Shown here piece after piece: positions 7,489-16,615 of a stretch of DNA of 64,000 bases. The stretch comes from Caballeronia insecticola (lineage in GTDB: Bacteria > Pseudomonadota > Gammaproteobacteria > Burkholderiales > Burkholderiaceae), in the NCBI RefSeq assembly GCF_000402035.1, contig NC_021289.1:620001-684000 (forward strand). Reading direction: 5' to 3'. The notes beneath the pieces are model-generated. The model did no database searches. It was not told where the DNA came from and saw only the letters and a list, made by a program, of their open reading frames with translations. The position numbers were made by a program, and so were the translations under genes. The stretch's first letter is position 1. Every line of letters starts with the position of its first letter.

Positions 7489-10376
7489 GCTATCTGAACA
7501 TCGTCGAGGTCGAATCGGCCATTGCTAATCTGGCGGGCGCGTATCCGGCCCTCACGAGTCTCGTGTCGCTTCCGAATGCGTCGATCGAAGGCCGCACGAG
7601 TCATGCGCTGCGTATTTCCAACGGCGGCTTCGGCGCACGCGACGCGGTGATGATGATCGGCGGCGTGCATGCACGCGAATGGGGCAGTTGCGAAATCCTG
7701 ATCAACTTCGCGACGGATCTTTTGTCCGCCTATACGAACAACGCGGGCCTTCAATACGGCGGCAAGTCGTTCACGGCAGGCGCGGTGCAGGACATGATGA
7801 ATTCGCTTGAGTTCGTGATATTCCCGCTCGTGAATCCTGATGGACGACTCTTCAGCCAGCAGCACGATGCGAATATCCTCGACGGCTGGCGCAAGAATCG
7901 CAACACTGCGTCGAGCGGTGGCGCGCCAAGCAAGATCGGCGTGGACATCAACCGCAATTACGATTTTCTCTGGGACTTCGCGACCAAGATGGCGCCGGGT
8001 TCGCCGGGTGCATCGGCCGATCCGGGCAACGAAACATTTCACGGCACTGCACCGTTCTCCGAACCGGAAACGCGCAATGTGCAATGGCTCGTGGATGCGG
8101 TACCACGCACGCGCTGGTTCATCGACGTTCATAGCTATTCAGAACTGATCCTTTATAACTGGGGCGACGATCAGAACCAGACGAACGATCCCGCAAAGAA
8201 TTTTCGCAATGCGACGTGGGATGGCAAGCGCGGTCTTTATAACGATGCCTACGCCGAATACATTCCGGGCGACGACGAAGCGGTAGCGGCTGCGCTCGCC
8301 AATCGCATGAAGTCGGCGATCGCGGCCGTGCGCGGCAAGAACTACACGGCAGAGCCTTCATACGGACTGTATGCGACGAGCGGCGCAAGCGACGACTATG
8401 TCTACGCACGTCATTATGAAAACCCGGCGAGGGGCAAGATCTACGGCTTTACGATCGAATGGGGCACGCGTTTCCATCCGGCGTGGAGCGAGATGGAGCT
8501 CATCATCGATGACATATCCGCCGCGTTGATGGAGTTCTGCAACGCGGCACCATGCGCGGGCGGCATGATTGCAGTCGCGCCGCTCACGACCCAGCTCGCA
8601 TTCACCGACATTCCCGCGAGCACCGAAACCGCGCGCGCCATCGTGTTTTCCGTGCAAAGCTGTCAAGCGGTGACGCTTCAGGTCACAGCCGGTCCGACGC
8701 TCACAGCGGGTCCGGGCACCGTCGGCTTGCCGTTCGGCGGCCTGTTGACGTTGTCTGCCGCGCCCTCGGCGGCCACGCGCGAAGTGCGCCTGTGGGTGAG
8801 CTATAAGGCAGGCGCGGCGGGCACGAGTTCGGCGGGCAGCGTGACCGTGTCATGTCCGCAGACCGGCGGCCAGTGGATCATTCCGATCACCGCGAATGCG
8901 ATCGCTAAACCCACCGTCGAAGCGATGCTCGTGCTCGATCAATCGGGCAGCATGGACGATCCTTCGGGCATTCCGGGCAAGAAGCGCATCGACGTATTGC
9001 ACGATGCGGCGCCGAGCTTCGTCGAATTGCTGGGCGATACGGACGGCATCGGCGTAACGGCTTTCGATCAGGACGCGTATCTGCGACTGCCGGTCGTGCA
9101 GGCGGGCGCGTTAGGCTTCGGAACCGGACGGGCGCAGGCAAAGAGCGCGATATCGAGCCATCTGACGAATCTGTCGGGGAGCACTTCAATTGGCGATGGT
9201 GTCGCGCTGGCGCACGACACGCTTGTGGCGACCGCGGGCTATGACCGTCGCGCGGTGGTCGTGTTCACGGACGGCGAGGAGAATACATCGAAGTTCATCG
9301 CCGATATTGCTTCGAAAATCGACGATCGCGTTTTCGCTATCGGGCTTGGTACGGTGAACGAGTTGAACCCTGTTGCATTGTCGCGGCTCGTCAGCAACAC
9401 GGGCGGCTATCTCATGCTAACGGGGCCGCTGTCGGCGTCCGAGCAGTTTCGTGTTGCGAAGTACTATCTGCAAATTTTGAGCGGCGTGACGAACAGTCAG
9501 ATCGTGGTCGATCCGGATGCTTTCGTCGGCAATACGATTGTTCGTATTCCTTTTAATTTGAATGAAGGCGATACATCGGTCGATGTCATTCTTTTATCGG
9601 CTTATCGCAAGTATCTCAACTTTCGTGTCGAAACACCGGCGGGCGATCTGATCGATCCGGCATCGGTGGGCTCGCTGATCGATTCGGCCTTCACGGCCGG
9701 CGCCGGACTCGACGCTTATCGACTTTCATTGCCGGTCGTATGGCCTTCGCACTCCGCGCACGCCGGACGATGGTATGCGCGTCTCGAACTCGCGCGCGAA
9801 AGCGGACCCGGCGTAAGCGATGCCATGCGCGATACGGCCGTCGCGCGCGCGCAAGTGGTGTCGCACGGCATTCCGGTCAGCGTCACGGTGCAGGCGCGTT
9901 CTTCGCTTGCGATGACGGCGGACGCAAGCGCACAGCGCGGCACACCGCCGAGCGTCATCGATCATCGTGTCACGTTGAGACAACTCGGCATTCCACTCGA
10001 TACGGGTGCATCCGTTATCGTCGAAGCGATCGGGCCGAACAACGACACGAGCACCTTCAAGCTTGCCGATGCGGGAGCAGGGGAGTTCACAGGCCAATCG
10101 AACGCGACGGCCTCCGGCGTCTATACGTTTCGCTATATCGCGAGCGGTACGAGCTTTGCAGGGCTTGCCTTCACGCGCGAGCAGGTTCGCACGGTGGGCG
10201 TATGGGCCGGCGCCGATGATCCGCCGCCGCGTTCGCACGGCGGTGAAAAAGGCTGTTGCGGCGATGTCATCGAGTGTCTGCTGCAGGATCGAGGCGTGAG
10301 GGCGCTGCTCAAGCGTTACGAAATCGATGCGGCGCGTATTGCCGAATGTTTAGCGAAAAAGCGCGGCGGTGCTTAA
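7485..10376 (+). CDS. M14 zinc carboxypeptidase fused to a von Willebrand A domain
   Basis: 963 aa. N-terminal M14 domain: zinc ligands His62 and Glu65 (GGVHAREW), third ligand His216 (FIDVHSYSE), catalytic Glu325 (FTIEWGTRFHP), plus DINRNYDFLW for substrate binding; all carboxypeptidase A-type residues are present. After a beta-rich linker a vWA domain starts near 480 with a complete MIDAS start, D485-Q-S-G-S489, followed by VVVFTDGEEN. The last ~300 residues are beta-rich, and the end is Cys-containing (EKGCCGDVIECLLQDRG). No signal peptide is visible. Typical M14 enzymes are ~300-400 aa, so this is a multidomain form. GAGGA precedes the ATG. Confidence 0.85.
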   Translation: MSYLNIVEVESAIANLAGAYPALTSLVSLPNASIEGRTSHALRISNGGFGARDAVMMIGGVHAREWGSCEILINFATDLLSAYTNNAGLQYGGKSFTAGAVQDMMNSLEFVIFPLVNPDGRLFSQQHDANILDGWRKNRNTASSGGAPSKIGVDINRNYDFLWDFATKMAPGSPGASADPGNETFHGTAPFSEPETRNVQWLVDAVPRTRWFIDVHSYSELILYNWGDDQNQTNDPAKNFRNATWDGKRGLYNDAYAEYIPGDDEAVAAALANRMKSAIAAVRGKNYTAEPSYGLYATSGASDDYVYARHYENPARGKIYGFTIEWGTRFHPAWSEMELIIDDISAALMEFCNAAPCAGGMIAVAPLTTQLAFTDIPASTETARAIVFSVQSCQAVTLQVTAGPTLTAGPGTVGLPFGGLLTLSAAPSAATREVRLWVSYKAGAAGTSSAGSVTVSCPQTGGQWIIPITANAIAKPTVEAMLVLDQSGSMDDPSGIPGKKRIDVLHDAAPSFVELLGDTDGIGVTAFDQDAYLRLPVVQAGALGFGTGRAQAKSAISSHLTNLSGSTSIGDGVALAHDTLVATAGYDRRAVVVFTDGEENTSKFIADIASKIDDRVFAIGLGTVNELNPVALSRLVSNTGGYLMLTGPLSASEQFRVAKYYLQILSGVTNSQIVVDPDAFVGNTIVRIPFNLNEGDTSVDVILLSAYRKYLNFRVETPAGDLIDPASVGSLIDSAFTAGAGLDAYRLSLPVVWPSHSAHAGRWYARLELARESGPGVSDAMRDTAVARAQVVSHGIPVSVTVQARSSLAMTADASAQRGTPPSVIDHRVTLRQLGIPLDTGASVIVEAIGPNNDTSTFKLADAGAGEFTGQSNATASGVYTFRYIASGTSFAGLAFTREQVRTVGVWAGADDPPPRSHGGEKGCCGDVIECLLQDRGVRALLKRYEIDAARIAECLAKKRGGA

Positions 10377-10406
10377 GAGATTTAAGCTGCTTAAGCGCGA
10401 AGAGAA

Positions 10407-10430
10407 GAGGGCGTCCTAAGAGACGCCCTT
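10407..10430 (+). terminator. Hairpin after the M14-vWA gene
   Basis: Stem AGGGCGTC (10408-10415) and GACGCCCT (10422-10429), loop of 6, one further G-U pair outside, followed by a short T/A-rich run. It sits 30 bp past the stop codon. Good stem, weak U tract, so intrinsic termination is likely but not certain. Confidence 0.6.
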
Positions 10431-10566
10431 AATCGTCTAAAGATTCGGGATATGAAACACTGCGTTTTTAGACGTGTCGCTCCATTCGCGGCGAAACGTC
10501 GCATGCCCGAGGCCGGCGTTCTACTACCCTTGTAGCTGAAGAAAGCAAGCGTATGGAGAACACATC

Positions 10567-10785
10567 ATGATCTATCGCAATACGGAAGAAGCACACTGGG
10601 AGCCGCTGCTGACGATTGCCCGCGACGAACTCGGCATTCATTCGTTCGATCCCGTTGGCAAACCGAGTTCCGACATTCGCATGTGCCGCGTCGAAGATAT
10701 CGCGCGTGCGCTGGAACGTGCCTATGATTTCGGCCTGCTCGTCGGCCATACGACAACGCGCGAAAAATGCGCTCAAGAATACTGA
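10567..10785 (+). CDS. Small conserved-looking hypothetical protein
   Basis: 72 aa with GGAGA seven bases before the ATG. Sequence elements are EEAHWEPLLTIARDELGI at the N-terminus and RVEDIARALERAYDFGLLVG in the C-terminal half; it reads as a soluble alpha-helical domain with no signal peptide or membrane segment. It follows the terminator-like hairpin and ends 3 bp before the convergent LysR gene. The composition fits coding sequence. Function not recognised. Confidence 0.6.
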   Translation: MIYRNTEEAHWEPLLTIARDELGIHSFDPVGKPSSDIRMCRVEDIARALERAYDFGLLVGHTTTREKCAQEY

Positions 10786-10788
10786 GCC

Positions 10789-11745
10789 TTATTTCCCAAG
10801 ACGCTCGGCAAGCGAATAGCGTCGCATGCAGCGCTCCATGCTGTCGAGAAATGCGTGATCGGCCGCATTCATTTTGCGGTCGCGATGCCATAGCAGATGC
10901 ACGTCGACATCCATGAGTCCTTCCTCGGGCGGCAAGCGCCATAAGCGTTGCTGCGCGATATCGTCGCGCACGATGTGCTCCGGCAGGCAGCCCACGCCAT
11001 AGCCCGCAAAGATGAGCCGGCGCACTTCATCGAGGCTCGGCGACGACGCCACGATGCGGCCCGTAAAACCCTTCTGATCGCGAAAGACGGTGAGCGGCGA
11101 AAGACTGTCGCCGATCTGATCGCTTGTGAACGACACGAAGTTTTCGGCGAGCAAGTCGTCCATTGTCAGCGACGACTTTCCGAACAGGCGATGATGCCGC
11201 CCGCAGAAAATTGCATAACGCTGGCGCAGAAAACAGCGCATTTCCAGCTTCTCGTGCGGCGTGCGGCACAAGCCGAGCCCGGCCGTCGCCGTCTTCTGCA
11301 ACAGCGAAGAGATGATGTCCGACGAGCGCATGACTTCGATCTGCAGATCGATGCGCGGATAAGCCCGATGAAACTCCGCGAGAAATTCGTCATACACGGG
11401 CGATTCGATCCGGCTGATCGTGAGAAGACGAATCGAGCCGCTGATGTCTTCAGTGCGATCGTCCAGCTCTGTTTCGAGCCGCGAAATATTCCCGTAGATA
11501 TCGCTTGCGATCCGATACACCTCTTCGCCCGCCTGCGTCGGCGCGAAATAAGGGCCGCGCCGCTCGATGAGCCTGCGCTCTAGCGTTTCCTCTAGCCGCC
11601 GCAGCGCCTGGCTCACGGCCGGCTGCGTCACATGCAGACGCGCGGCGGCGCGGCTGAGGCTGCGCTCCTGCATGATCACGAGATACGTGCGCAGCAGGTT
11701 CCAGTCGAGCCGGTCGTTCAGAAAGCGGGCGATGTCGGTGCGCAT
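10789..11745 (-). CDS. LysR-type transcriptional regulator
   Basis: 318 aa from the ATG at 11745, which has GAGGGA upstream; longer frames reading further upstream cross the divergent gene and are rejected. The N-terminal winged helix-turn-helix is clear (LDWNLLRTYLVIMQERSLSR, then AAARLHVTQPAVSQALRRLE), followed by the two-lobed effector-binding domain. It is divergent from the MFS/amidohydrolase/acetylpolyamine amidohydrolase operon, and a 13-bp dyad lies between them, so it most likely activates that operon in response to a pathway compound. Confidence 0.9.
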   Translation of the reverse strand: MRTDIARFLNDRLDWNLLRTYLVIMQERSLSRAAARLHVTQPAVSQALRRLEETLERRLIERRGPYFAPTQAGEEVYRIASDIYGNISRLETELDDRTEDISGSIRLLTISRIESPVYDEFLAEFHRAYPRIDLQIEVMRSSDIISSLLQKTATAGLGLCRTPHEKLEMRCFLRQRYAIFCGRHHRLFGKSSLTMDDLLAENFVSFTSDQIGDSLSPLTVFRDQKGFTGRIVASSPSLDEVRRLIFAGYGVGCLPEHIVRDDIAQQRLWRLPPEEGLMDVDVHLLWHRDRKMNAADHAFLDSMERCMRRYSLAERLGK

Positions 11746-11790
11746 GCGTGATCCCTCGAAAGCCTTGAGCGGCAAGCCTGCAATCAAACT

Positions 11791-11836
11791 ATTAGTTAAA
11801 TTTATGCGCTGAATAATAACGCGAAATTTGACTAAT
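11791..11836. promoter_or_regulatory. LysR-type operator dyad in divergent promoter region
   Basis: Arms ATTAGTTAAATTT (11791-11803) and AAATTTGACTAAT (11824-11836) are inverted copies with one mismatch, separated by 20 bp. The region 11746-11901 is strongly AT-rich compared with its flanks. It lies 46 bp from the LysR start and 65 bp from the MFS start, the expected place for a LysR recognition/activation site pair. Binding is inferred. Confidence 0.6.
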
Positions 11837-11901
11837 GTTTTATGGATGACGATAAAGACACGTATCGAGAGACAGCGCACGAGACGTGCATCGGAGACCG
11901 C

Positions 11902-13212
11902 ATGAGCCAAGCCATCGTCAACACTCGTCAGCCGGGACGCGCCGCGACCGCGGCATTCATCGGCACGATGATCGAGTGGTACGACTTCTATATCTACGCG
12001 ACCGCCGCGGCGCTCGTTTTCGGCGAGCTTTACTTTCCGTCGAGCGATCGCTTCGTCAGCACGATGGCGTCGTTCGCGACGTTTGCCGTGGGCTTCTTCG
12101 CGCGGCCGTTGGGCGGCATCGTGTTCGGCCATCTGGGCGACAGAATTGGCCGAAAGAAAGCGCTGATGACCACGCTGATGATGATGGGCGCAGCGACCGT
12201 CGGCGTTGGCTTGCTGCCGGAGTATTCGAAGGTCGGCATGCTCGCGCCGGTGCTGCTCGTGCTGCTGCGCGTGGTGCAAGGTATCGCGGTGGGCGGCGAG
12301 TGGGGCGGTGCCGTGCTGATGGCGGGCGAACATGCGCCGCAAGGCCGTCGCACGTTTTTCGCATCGTTCGCGCAACTGGGCAGTCCGGCCGGGCTGATCC
12401 TGTCGCTGATTGCGTTTCGCGCGGTCACGTCGATGGACAAGGCCGATTTCATGTCGTGGGGCTGGCGTGTGCCGTTTCTCGCGAGCGCGGTGCTGTTGAT
12501 CGTCGGCATCGTGATTCGTCTTGGCGTGAACGAATCGCCGGAGTTCGAGCGAGTGAAGGAATCGAAGCGCACGGCCAAGCTGCCGATCGCCGAGGTGTTG
12601 CAATCGTCGTGGGGTCTCGTGCTGCTGTGCATCGGCGCGAATACGATCGGCATTGCGGGCGTGTACTTCACGAACACGTTCATGATCGCTTACACGACGC
12701 AATATGTCGGCGTGTCGCGCTCGCTGATTCTCGATTGCCTGTTCGCCGTCGCCATCATCCAGTTTATTGCGCAACCGCTGGCCGCATGGCTCGCGGAACG
12801 CATGGGCGGAGCGCGCTTTCTGAAGTGCGCGGCACTGCTCGCGATGATCTCGCCGTATCCGATGTTCATGCTCGTGCAAAGCGGCGCGGCCGTGCCGATG
12901 GTGATCGGCATTGCGATCGCGGTGATCTGCATGGCGAGCTTCTATTCGGTGATCGCGGGCTTCGTGAGCGGCGTGTTTCCGGTGCGCGTGCGCTACTCGG
13001 GCATCTCGCTCGCGTATCAGGTGTGCGGCGCGATTGCGGGCGGTTTGACGCCGCTCGTTGGGACCTGGCTTGCACATCGTTATACGGGGCAATGGTGGCC
13101 GCTTGCCGTGTTCTATACGTGTCTCGCGGGCATCTCGCTGCTGTGCATCGTGGCGCTCGATGCGCGTCGCGCGACGCATGCGGAACACGCCGAATCCGTC
13201 GGCGCGATGTGA
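11902..13212 (+). CDS. MFS transporter, MHS family
   Basis: 436 aa from the ATG at 11902 (CGGAGACCGC before it); an upstream ATG at 11842 lies just after the operator-like dyad and is less likely. About 12 membrane segments, with GTMIEWYDFYIYATAAALVF in helix 1 and HLGDRIGRKKAL between helices 2 and 3, both diagnostic of the metabolite:H+ symporter (ProP/KgtP-like) family. First gene of an operon with an M20 amidohydrolase and an acetylpolyamine amidohydrolase, so it probably imports the substrate they degrade (an N-carbamoyl or N-acetyl compound). Confidence 0.88.
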   Translation: MSQAIVNTRQPGRAATAAFIGTMIEWYDFYIYATAAALVFGELYFPSSDRFVSTMASFATFAVGFFARPLGGIVFGHLGDRIGRKKALMTTLMMMGAATVGVGLLPEYSKVGMLAPVLLVLLRVVQGIAVGGEWGGAVLMAGEHAPQGRRTFFASFAQLGSPAGLILSLIAFRAVTSMDKADFMSWGWRVPFLASAVLLIVGIVIRLGVNESPEFERVKESKRTAKLPIAEVLQSSWGLVLLCIGANTIGIAGVYFTNTFMIAYTTQYVGVSRSLILDCLFAVAIIQFIAQPLAAWLAERMGGARFLKCAALLAMISPYPMFMLVQSGAAVPMVIGIAIAVICMASFYSVIAGFVSGVFPVRVRYSGISLAYQVCGAIAGGLTPLVGTWLAHRYTGQWWPLAVFYTCLAGISLLCIVALDARRATHAEHAESVGAM

Positions 13213-13246
13213 AGCGAAATCAAACACTGAAGACCGGATCAGACAC

Positions 13247-14503
13247 ATGAAAGACCTGTTGCAAATCGATGGCGCGCGCCTTTGGCAAAGCCTGATGGAC
13301 ATGGCGAAGATCGGCGCGACGCAAAAAGGCGGCGTGCGACGCTTGGCGCTCACGGACGAAGACGCGCGCGGCCGCGATCTGTTCGCGCAATGGTGTCGCG
13401 ATGCGGGCATGACCGTGAGCGTCGATGAAATCGGCAATCTGTTTGCACGACGTGAAGGCATGCGCCGCGATGCGGCACCGGTATTGATCGGCAGCCATCT
13501 CGACACACAGCCCGAAGGCGGGCGCTTCGATGGCGTGTATGGCGTGCTTGCCGCGCTCGAACTCGTGCATGCATTGAACGATGCGGACATCGCGACGGAG
13601 AAGCCGATCGAGATCGTGTCGTGGACGAATGAAGAGGGCGCGCGCTTCACGCCGGCGATGCTGGGCTCGGCGGTATTCACCGGCGTGACATCGATGCACG
13701 AAGCGCTGGCCAAGAAAGATGCGGACGGCGTCACGCTCGCCGATGCATTGGCGCAAAGCGGCTATCGCGGCTCGCGTGCGGTGACGGGACAGGCCGTGGA
13801 TGCGTACTTCGAGGCGCATATCGAGCAAGGTCCGGTGCTCGAAGCGAACGGCACGACCATCGGCGTAGTGACGGGCGGCCAGGCGATCCGCTGGCTCGAT
13901 GTGACCGTAACCGGCGTTGCCGCGCATGCGGGTACGACGCCGATGCCGTATCGCAAGGACGCGTTTTTCGCGGCGGCGCAGATGGCGGGCGAACTGGAAC
14001 GTATCGTCGAAGCTTATGCACCGCGCGGGCTGGTGACGATCGGACAGGTTGGCATCGCGAATGCATCGCGCAATACGATCGCGGGATGCGTGACGTTCAC
14101 TGTCGATCTGCGTCATCACGACGACAACGAAATCGATGCGATGGAGCGCGATCTGCGCGAAGCTTTCGCACGCGTGGCCGACGCGCGTGGCGTGCAGGTT
14201 ACGATCGAAACGTACTGGCGTAGTCCCGCGACGCCTTTCGATGCGGGCTGCGTCGCACTGGTCGCCGATGCGGTCGATGCGCTCGGTTACTCGAACGAAC
14301 GCATCGTCAGCGGCGCGGGTCACGATGCGATTCATCTCGCGCGCTATTGCCCGACGGCGATGGTCTTCATTCCATGCGTCGACGGGCTTTCGCACAACGA
14401 AGCCGAAGACGCGTTACCTGAAGATGTCACGCGCGGCGCGAATGTGCTGTTGCATGCGGTGCTCGCGCGCGCGGGCGTTGCCGTTACCGAGAATGCGCAA
14501 TAA
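13247..14503 (+). CDS. M20 zinc amidohydrolase (allantoate / N-carbamoyl-amino-acid hydrolase family)
   Basis: 418 aa from the ATG at 13247. Metal-site motifs are present: GSHLDTQPEGGRFDG (His and bridging Asp), WTNEEGARFTPAM (catalytic/metal Glu pair), EAHIEQGPVLE (His), and SGAGHDAIHLA near the C-terminus. The length and the motif set fit the Zn-dependent hydrolase group that includes allantoate amidohydrolase, N-carbamoyl-L-amino acid amidohydrolase and beta-ureidopropionase; sequence alone does not separate them. Cytoplasmic. It follows the MFS gene by 34 bp and precedes the deacetylase by 10 bp. Confidence 0.87.
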   Translation: MKDLLQIDGARLWQSLMDMAKIGATQKGGVRRLALTDEDARGRDLFAQWCRDAGMTVSVDEIGNLFARREGMRRDAAPVLIGSHLDTQPEGGRFDGVYGVLAALELVHALNDADIATEKPIEIVSWTNEEGARFTPAMLGSAVFTGVTSMHEALAKKDADGVTLADALAQSGYRGSRAVTGQAVDAYFEAHIEQGPVLEANGTTIGVVTGGQAIRWLDVTVTGVAAHAGTTPMPYRKDAFFAAAQMAGELERIVEAYAPRGLVTIGQVGIANASRNTIAGCVTFTVDLRHHDDNEIDAMERDLREAFARVADARGVQVTIETYWRSPATPFDAGCVALVADAVDALGYSNERIVSGAGHDAIHLARYCPTAMVFIPCVDGLSHNEAEDALPEDVTRGANVLLHAVLARAGVAVTENAQ

Positions 14504-14513
14504 GGGACTCACG

Positions 14514-15539
14514 ATGAAAACATTCTTTCACCCCGAACAACTGCTGCATCATCCGCGCAGCTATCTCTCGCGTGGCCAGATGCGCGCGCCGCAGGAAGTG
14601 CCCGAACGCGCGGCGCGGCTCGTCGCGGCGGTGAAGTCGATGGACTTCGATGTCATCGAGCCGAAAGACCTTGGCATGAGTGGCATCACCGCTGTGCACG
14701 ATACGGACTATCTGCGCTTCCTCGAGGAAGGGCATCGCGAATGGAAGAAGATGCCCGATGACTGGGGCGATGAAGTCATGTCGAATATCTATGTGCGCGA
14801 TCCGAATCCGTTGCGCGGGATTCTGGCGAAGGCGGCGCGATATCTGGCAGATGGAAGTTGTCCGGTGGGCGCGAATACGTGGCGTTCGGCTTATTGGTCG
14901 GCGCAGAGCGCGCTGGCGGCGGTATCGGCTGTCAACGATGGCGCGCGCGAGACTTATGCGTTGTGCCGTCCGCCCGGACATCATGCGCGCGCGGATGCAG
15001 CGGGCGGGTTCTGTTATCTCAACAACGCGGCTATTGCGGCGCAGGCGTTGAGGGGCAAGTACGGGCGCGTCGCGATTCTCGATACCGACATGCATCACGG
15101 TCAAGGCGTTCAGGAAATTTTCTATGGACGCGACGATGTGCTCTACATCTCGATCCACGGTGATCCGACGAACTTTTATCCTGTCGTGGCCGGTTATGAA
15201 GATGAGCGAGGCGCAGGAAACGGTGCTGGCTTCAACTGCAATTTACCGATGCCGCATGGATCGTCGGAGGCGGTGTTCTTCGAGAAGCTCGATGACGCGC
15301 TTGGCGTGCTGAAGCGTTTCGAGCCCGATGCGCTGGTGTTAGCGTTGGGCTTCGATATCTATAAGGATGATCCGCAGGCGCAGGTCGCGGTGACGACAGA
15401 GGGGTTTGGACGGCTTGGTGATGCTGTCGGTGCGTTGCGGTTGCCTTCGGTGATCGTGCAGGAAGGCGGATATCACCTTGAAAGTCTTGATGCGAATGCG
15501 CGGGCGTTTTTTGAGGGGTTTGCGAGCAGGCGTGGGTGA
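14514..15539 (+). CDS. Acetylpolyamine amidohydrolase (class II HDAC-like)
   Basis: 341 aa, the usual size of bacterial acetylpolyamine deacetylases. The arginase/deacetylase fold motifs are in order: RPPGHHARADAAGGFCYLNN (active-site His pair), ILDTDMHHGQG (zinc Asp/His), VLALGFDIYKDDP (second zinc Asp) and QEGGYHLESL (catalytic-loop Tyr). The family removes acetyl groups from acetylputrescine, acetylcadaverine or acetylspermidine. It closes the operon and suggests the whole unit recycles acylated polyamines or related amides. Cytoplasmic. Histone-deacetylase-like names in databases refer to this same family. Confidence 0.9.
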   Translation: MKTFFHPEQLLHHPRSYLSRGQMRAPQEVPERAARLVAAVKSMDFDVIEPKDLGMSGITAVHDTDYLRFLEEGHREWKKMPDDWGDEVMSNIYVRDPNPLRGILAKAARYLADGSCPVGANTWRSAYWSAQSALAAVSAVNDGARETYALCRPPGHHARADAAGGFCYLNNAAIAAQALRGKYGRVAILDTDMHHGQGVQEIFYGRDDVLYISIHGDPTNFYPVVAGYEDERGAGNGAGFNCNLPMPHGSSEAVFFEKLDDALGVLKRFEPDALVLALGFDIYKDDPQAQVAVTTEGFGRLGDAVGALRLPSVIVQEGGYHLESLDANARAFFEGFASRRG

Positions 15540-15700
15540 TGGTCGGCTGAGGGCGTAGCGCTTGTCCAGATCGAACGGGGGCCGGCCGGGAGCATGCGCC
15601 GTCCAATGTCGATTCGAACGTGTCGGACCGTCGCCTTGTTTAAATCACATCAACCATCGATGCAGTTTTTCCGGCTTAGGAAGGGTTCCAATGGACACGA

Positions 15701-16615
15701 TTAATAGACACCACTCATGCCCTCTGGACGATGCTTGAAGCGTCGATGCACCCAATAGTATTGGTCTGGAATTCTCACGATCTGATCCTCCAGGAACAAG
15801 TTCATGCGACGGGCGTCGTCCGCGTCGTTTCCGGAAGGGAAATCGTCAAGCGGCATGAAGACTTTTAACTTGTAGCCGCGAAAGTTCGGCAGAACTTCCG
15901 TCACGAACGGAACGACCCGTGCTCCCCCGAGCCTTGCCAGCCGCGGTATTGACGTCAGCGTACAAGCCGGTATTCCGAAGAAGGGAACGAAAACGGAGTT
16001 ATTGATACCGTGATCCAAATCGGCGGCCAGCATGACCGGCGTGCCCGAGCGAAGCAGCGCGACCACCTTTCTCGCGCTCGTCGACCGCTCGATTAACTCA
16101 GCGCCAAACCGGCTGCGCTGACGCTTGGCCAGCGCGCACATGCGCGTGTTCGACATGCGAGTGTAAAGCGCGGCCACTGGGGAGTTTGTCGAATAAAGCA
16201 TGCAGCCAATTTCAATGGCGACGAAGTGAAAGCCCATGAAAATGGTCGGCGGGGCGTTTTCATCGTCGAGATCGATCTCGCTGTCGATCTCGACGATAGA
16301 GCGTATCAAGTTCGCGCTGCCGTACCACTGGATGCCGCGTTCGAGATAGCTGCGGATTACGTGACGAAAGTGATTTTTGGCGAGTGCCTGATAATGCGCT
16401 TCGGATTTGCCGGGAAAGCAAAGACGCAGATTGACGAGAACGATGTGCTTGCGGCGGCTCGGGATCTCAAAGAGCGCCCCGCCGAGTGCGCTGCCGAATC
16501 GGGCAACCCATCCGTATGGAAGCATCGAGAGCGCCCGGAGCAAGAGCGCGACTGGCGAAATGCCCAAGCGTTCTGAAATCTGTTCTCGGGAATGAGGAAG
16601 AGAATCGGCTTTCAT
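15701..16615 (-). CDS. LpxL/HtrB-like lysophospholipid acyltransferase
   Basis: 304 aa. An N-terminal hydrophobic segment is followed by GFHFVAIEIG, the His-x4-Glu catalytic motif of lipid A acyltransferases, and LAADLDHGINNSVFVPFFG, matching the second conserved block. The family transfers an acyl chain from acyl-ACP to lipid A precursors at the inner face of the inner membrane. The ATG overlaps the stop of the repeat-protein gene (ATGA), so it is the last gene of a four-gene operon of exported proteins rather than part of a lipid A cluster. It may acylate lipid A or a different lipid; not decidable here. Confidence 0.82.
   Translation of the reverse strand: MKADSLPHSREQISERLGISPVALLLRALSMLPYGWVARFGSALGGALFEIPSRRKHIVLVNLRLCFPGKSEAHYQALAKNHFRHVIRSYLERGIQWYGSANLIRSIVEIDSEIDLDDENAPPTIFMGFHFVAIEIGCMLYSTNSPVAALYTRMSNTRMCALAKRQRSRFGAELIERSTSARKVVALLRSGTPVMLAADLDHGINNSVFVPFFGIPACTLTSIPRLARLGGARVVPFVTEVLPNFRGYKLKVFMPLDDFPSGNDADDARRMNLFLEDQIVRIPDQYYWVHRRFKHRPEGMSGVY

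Noticed and set aside
10789..13734. 981-codon minus-strand frame containing the LysR gene
   Set aside because: Only the last 318 codons encode the LysR protein; the upstream part is antisense to the MFS and M20 genes. Start placed at 11745.
15540..15700. Intergenic region after the acetylpolyamine amidohydrolase gene
   Set aside because: Examined for hairpins and small genes; nothing convincing found.
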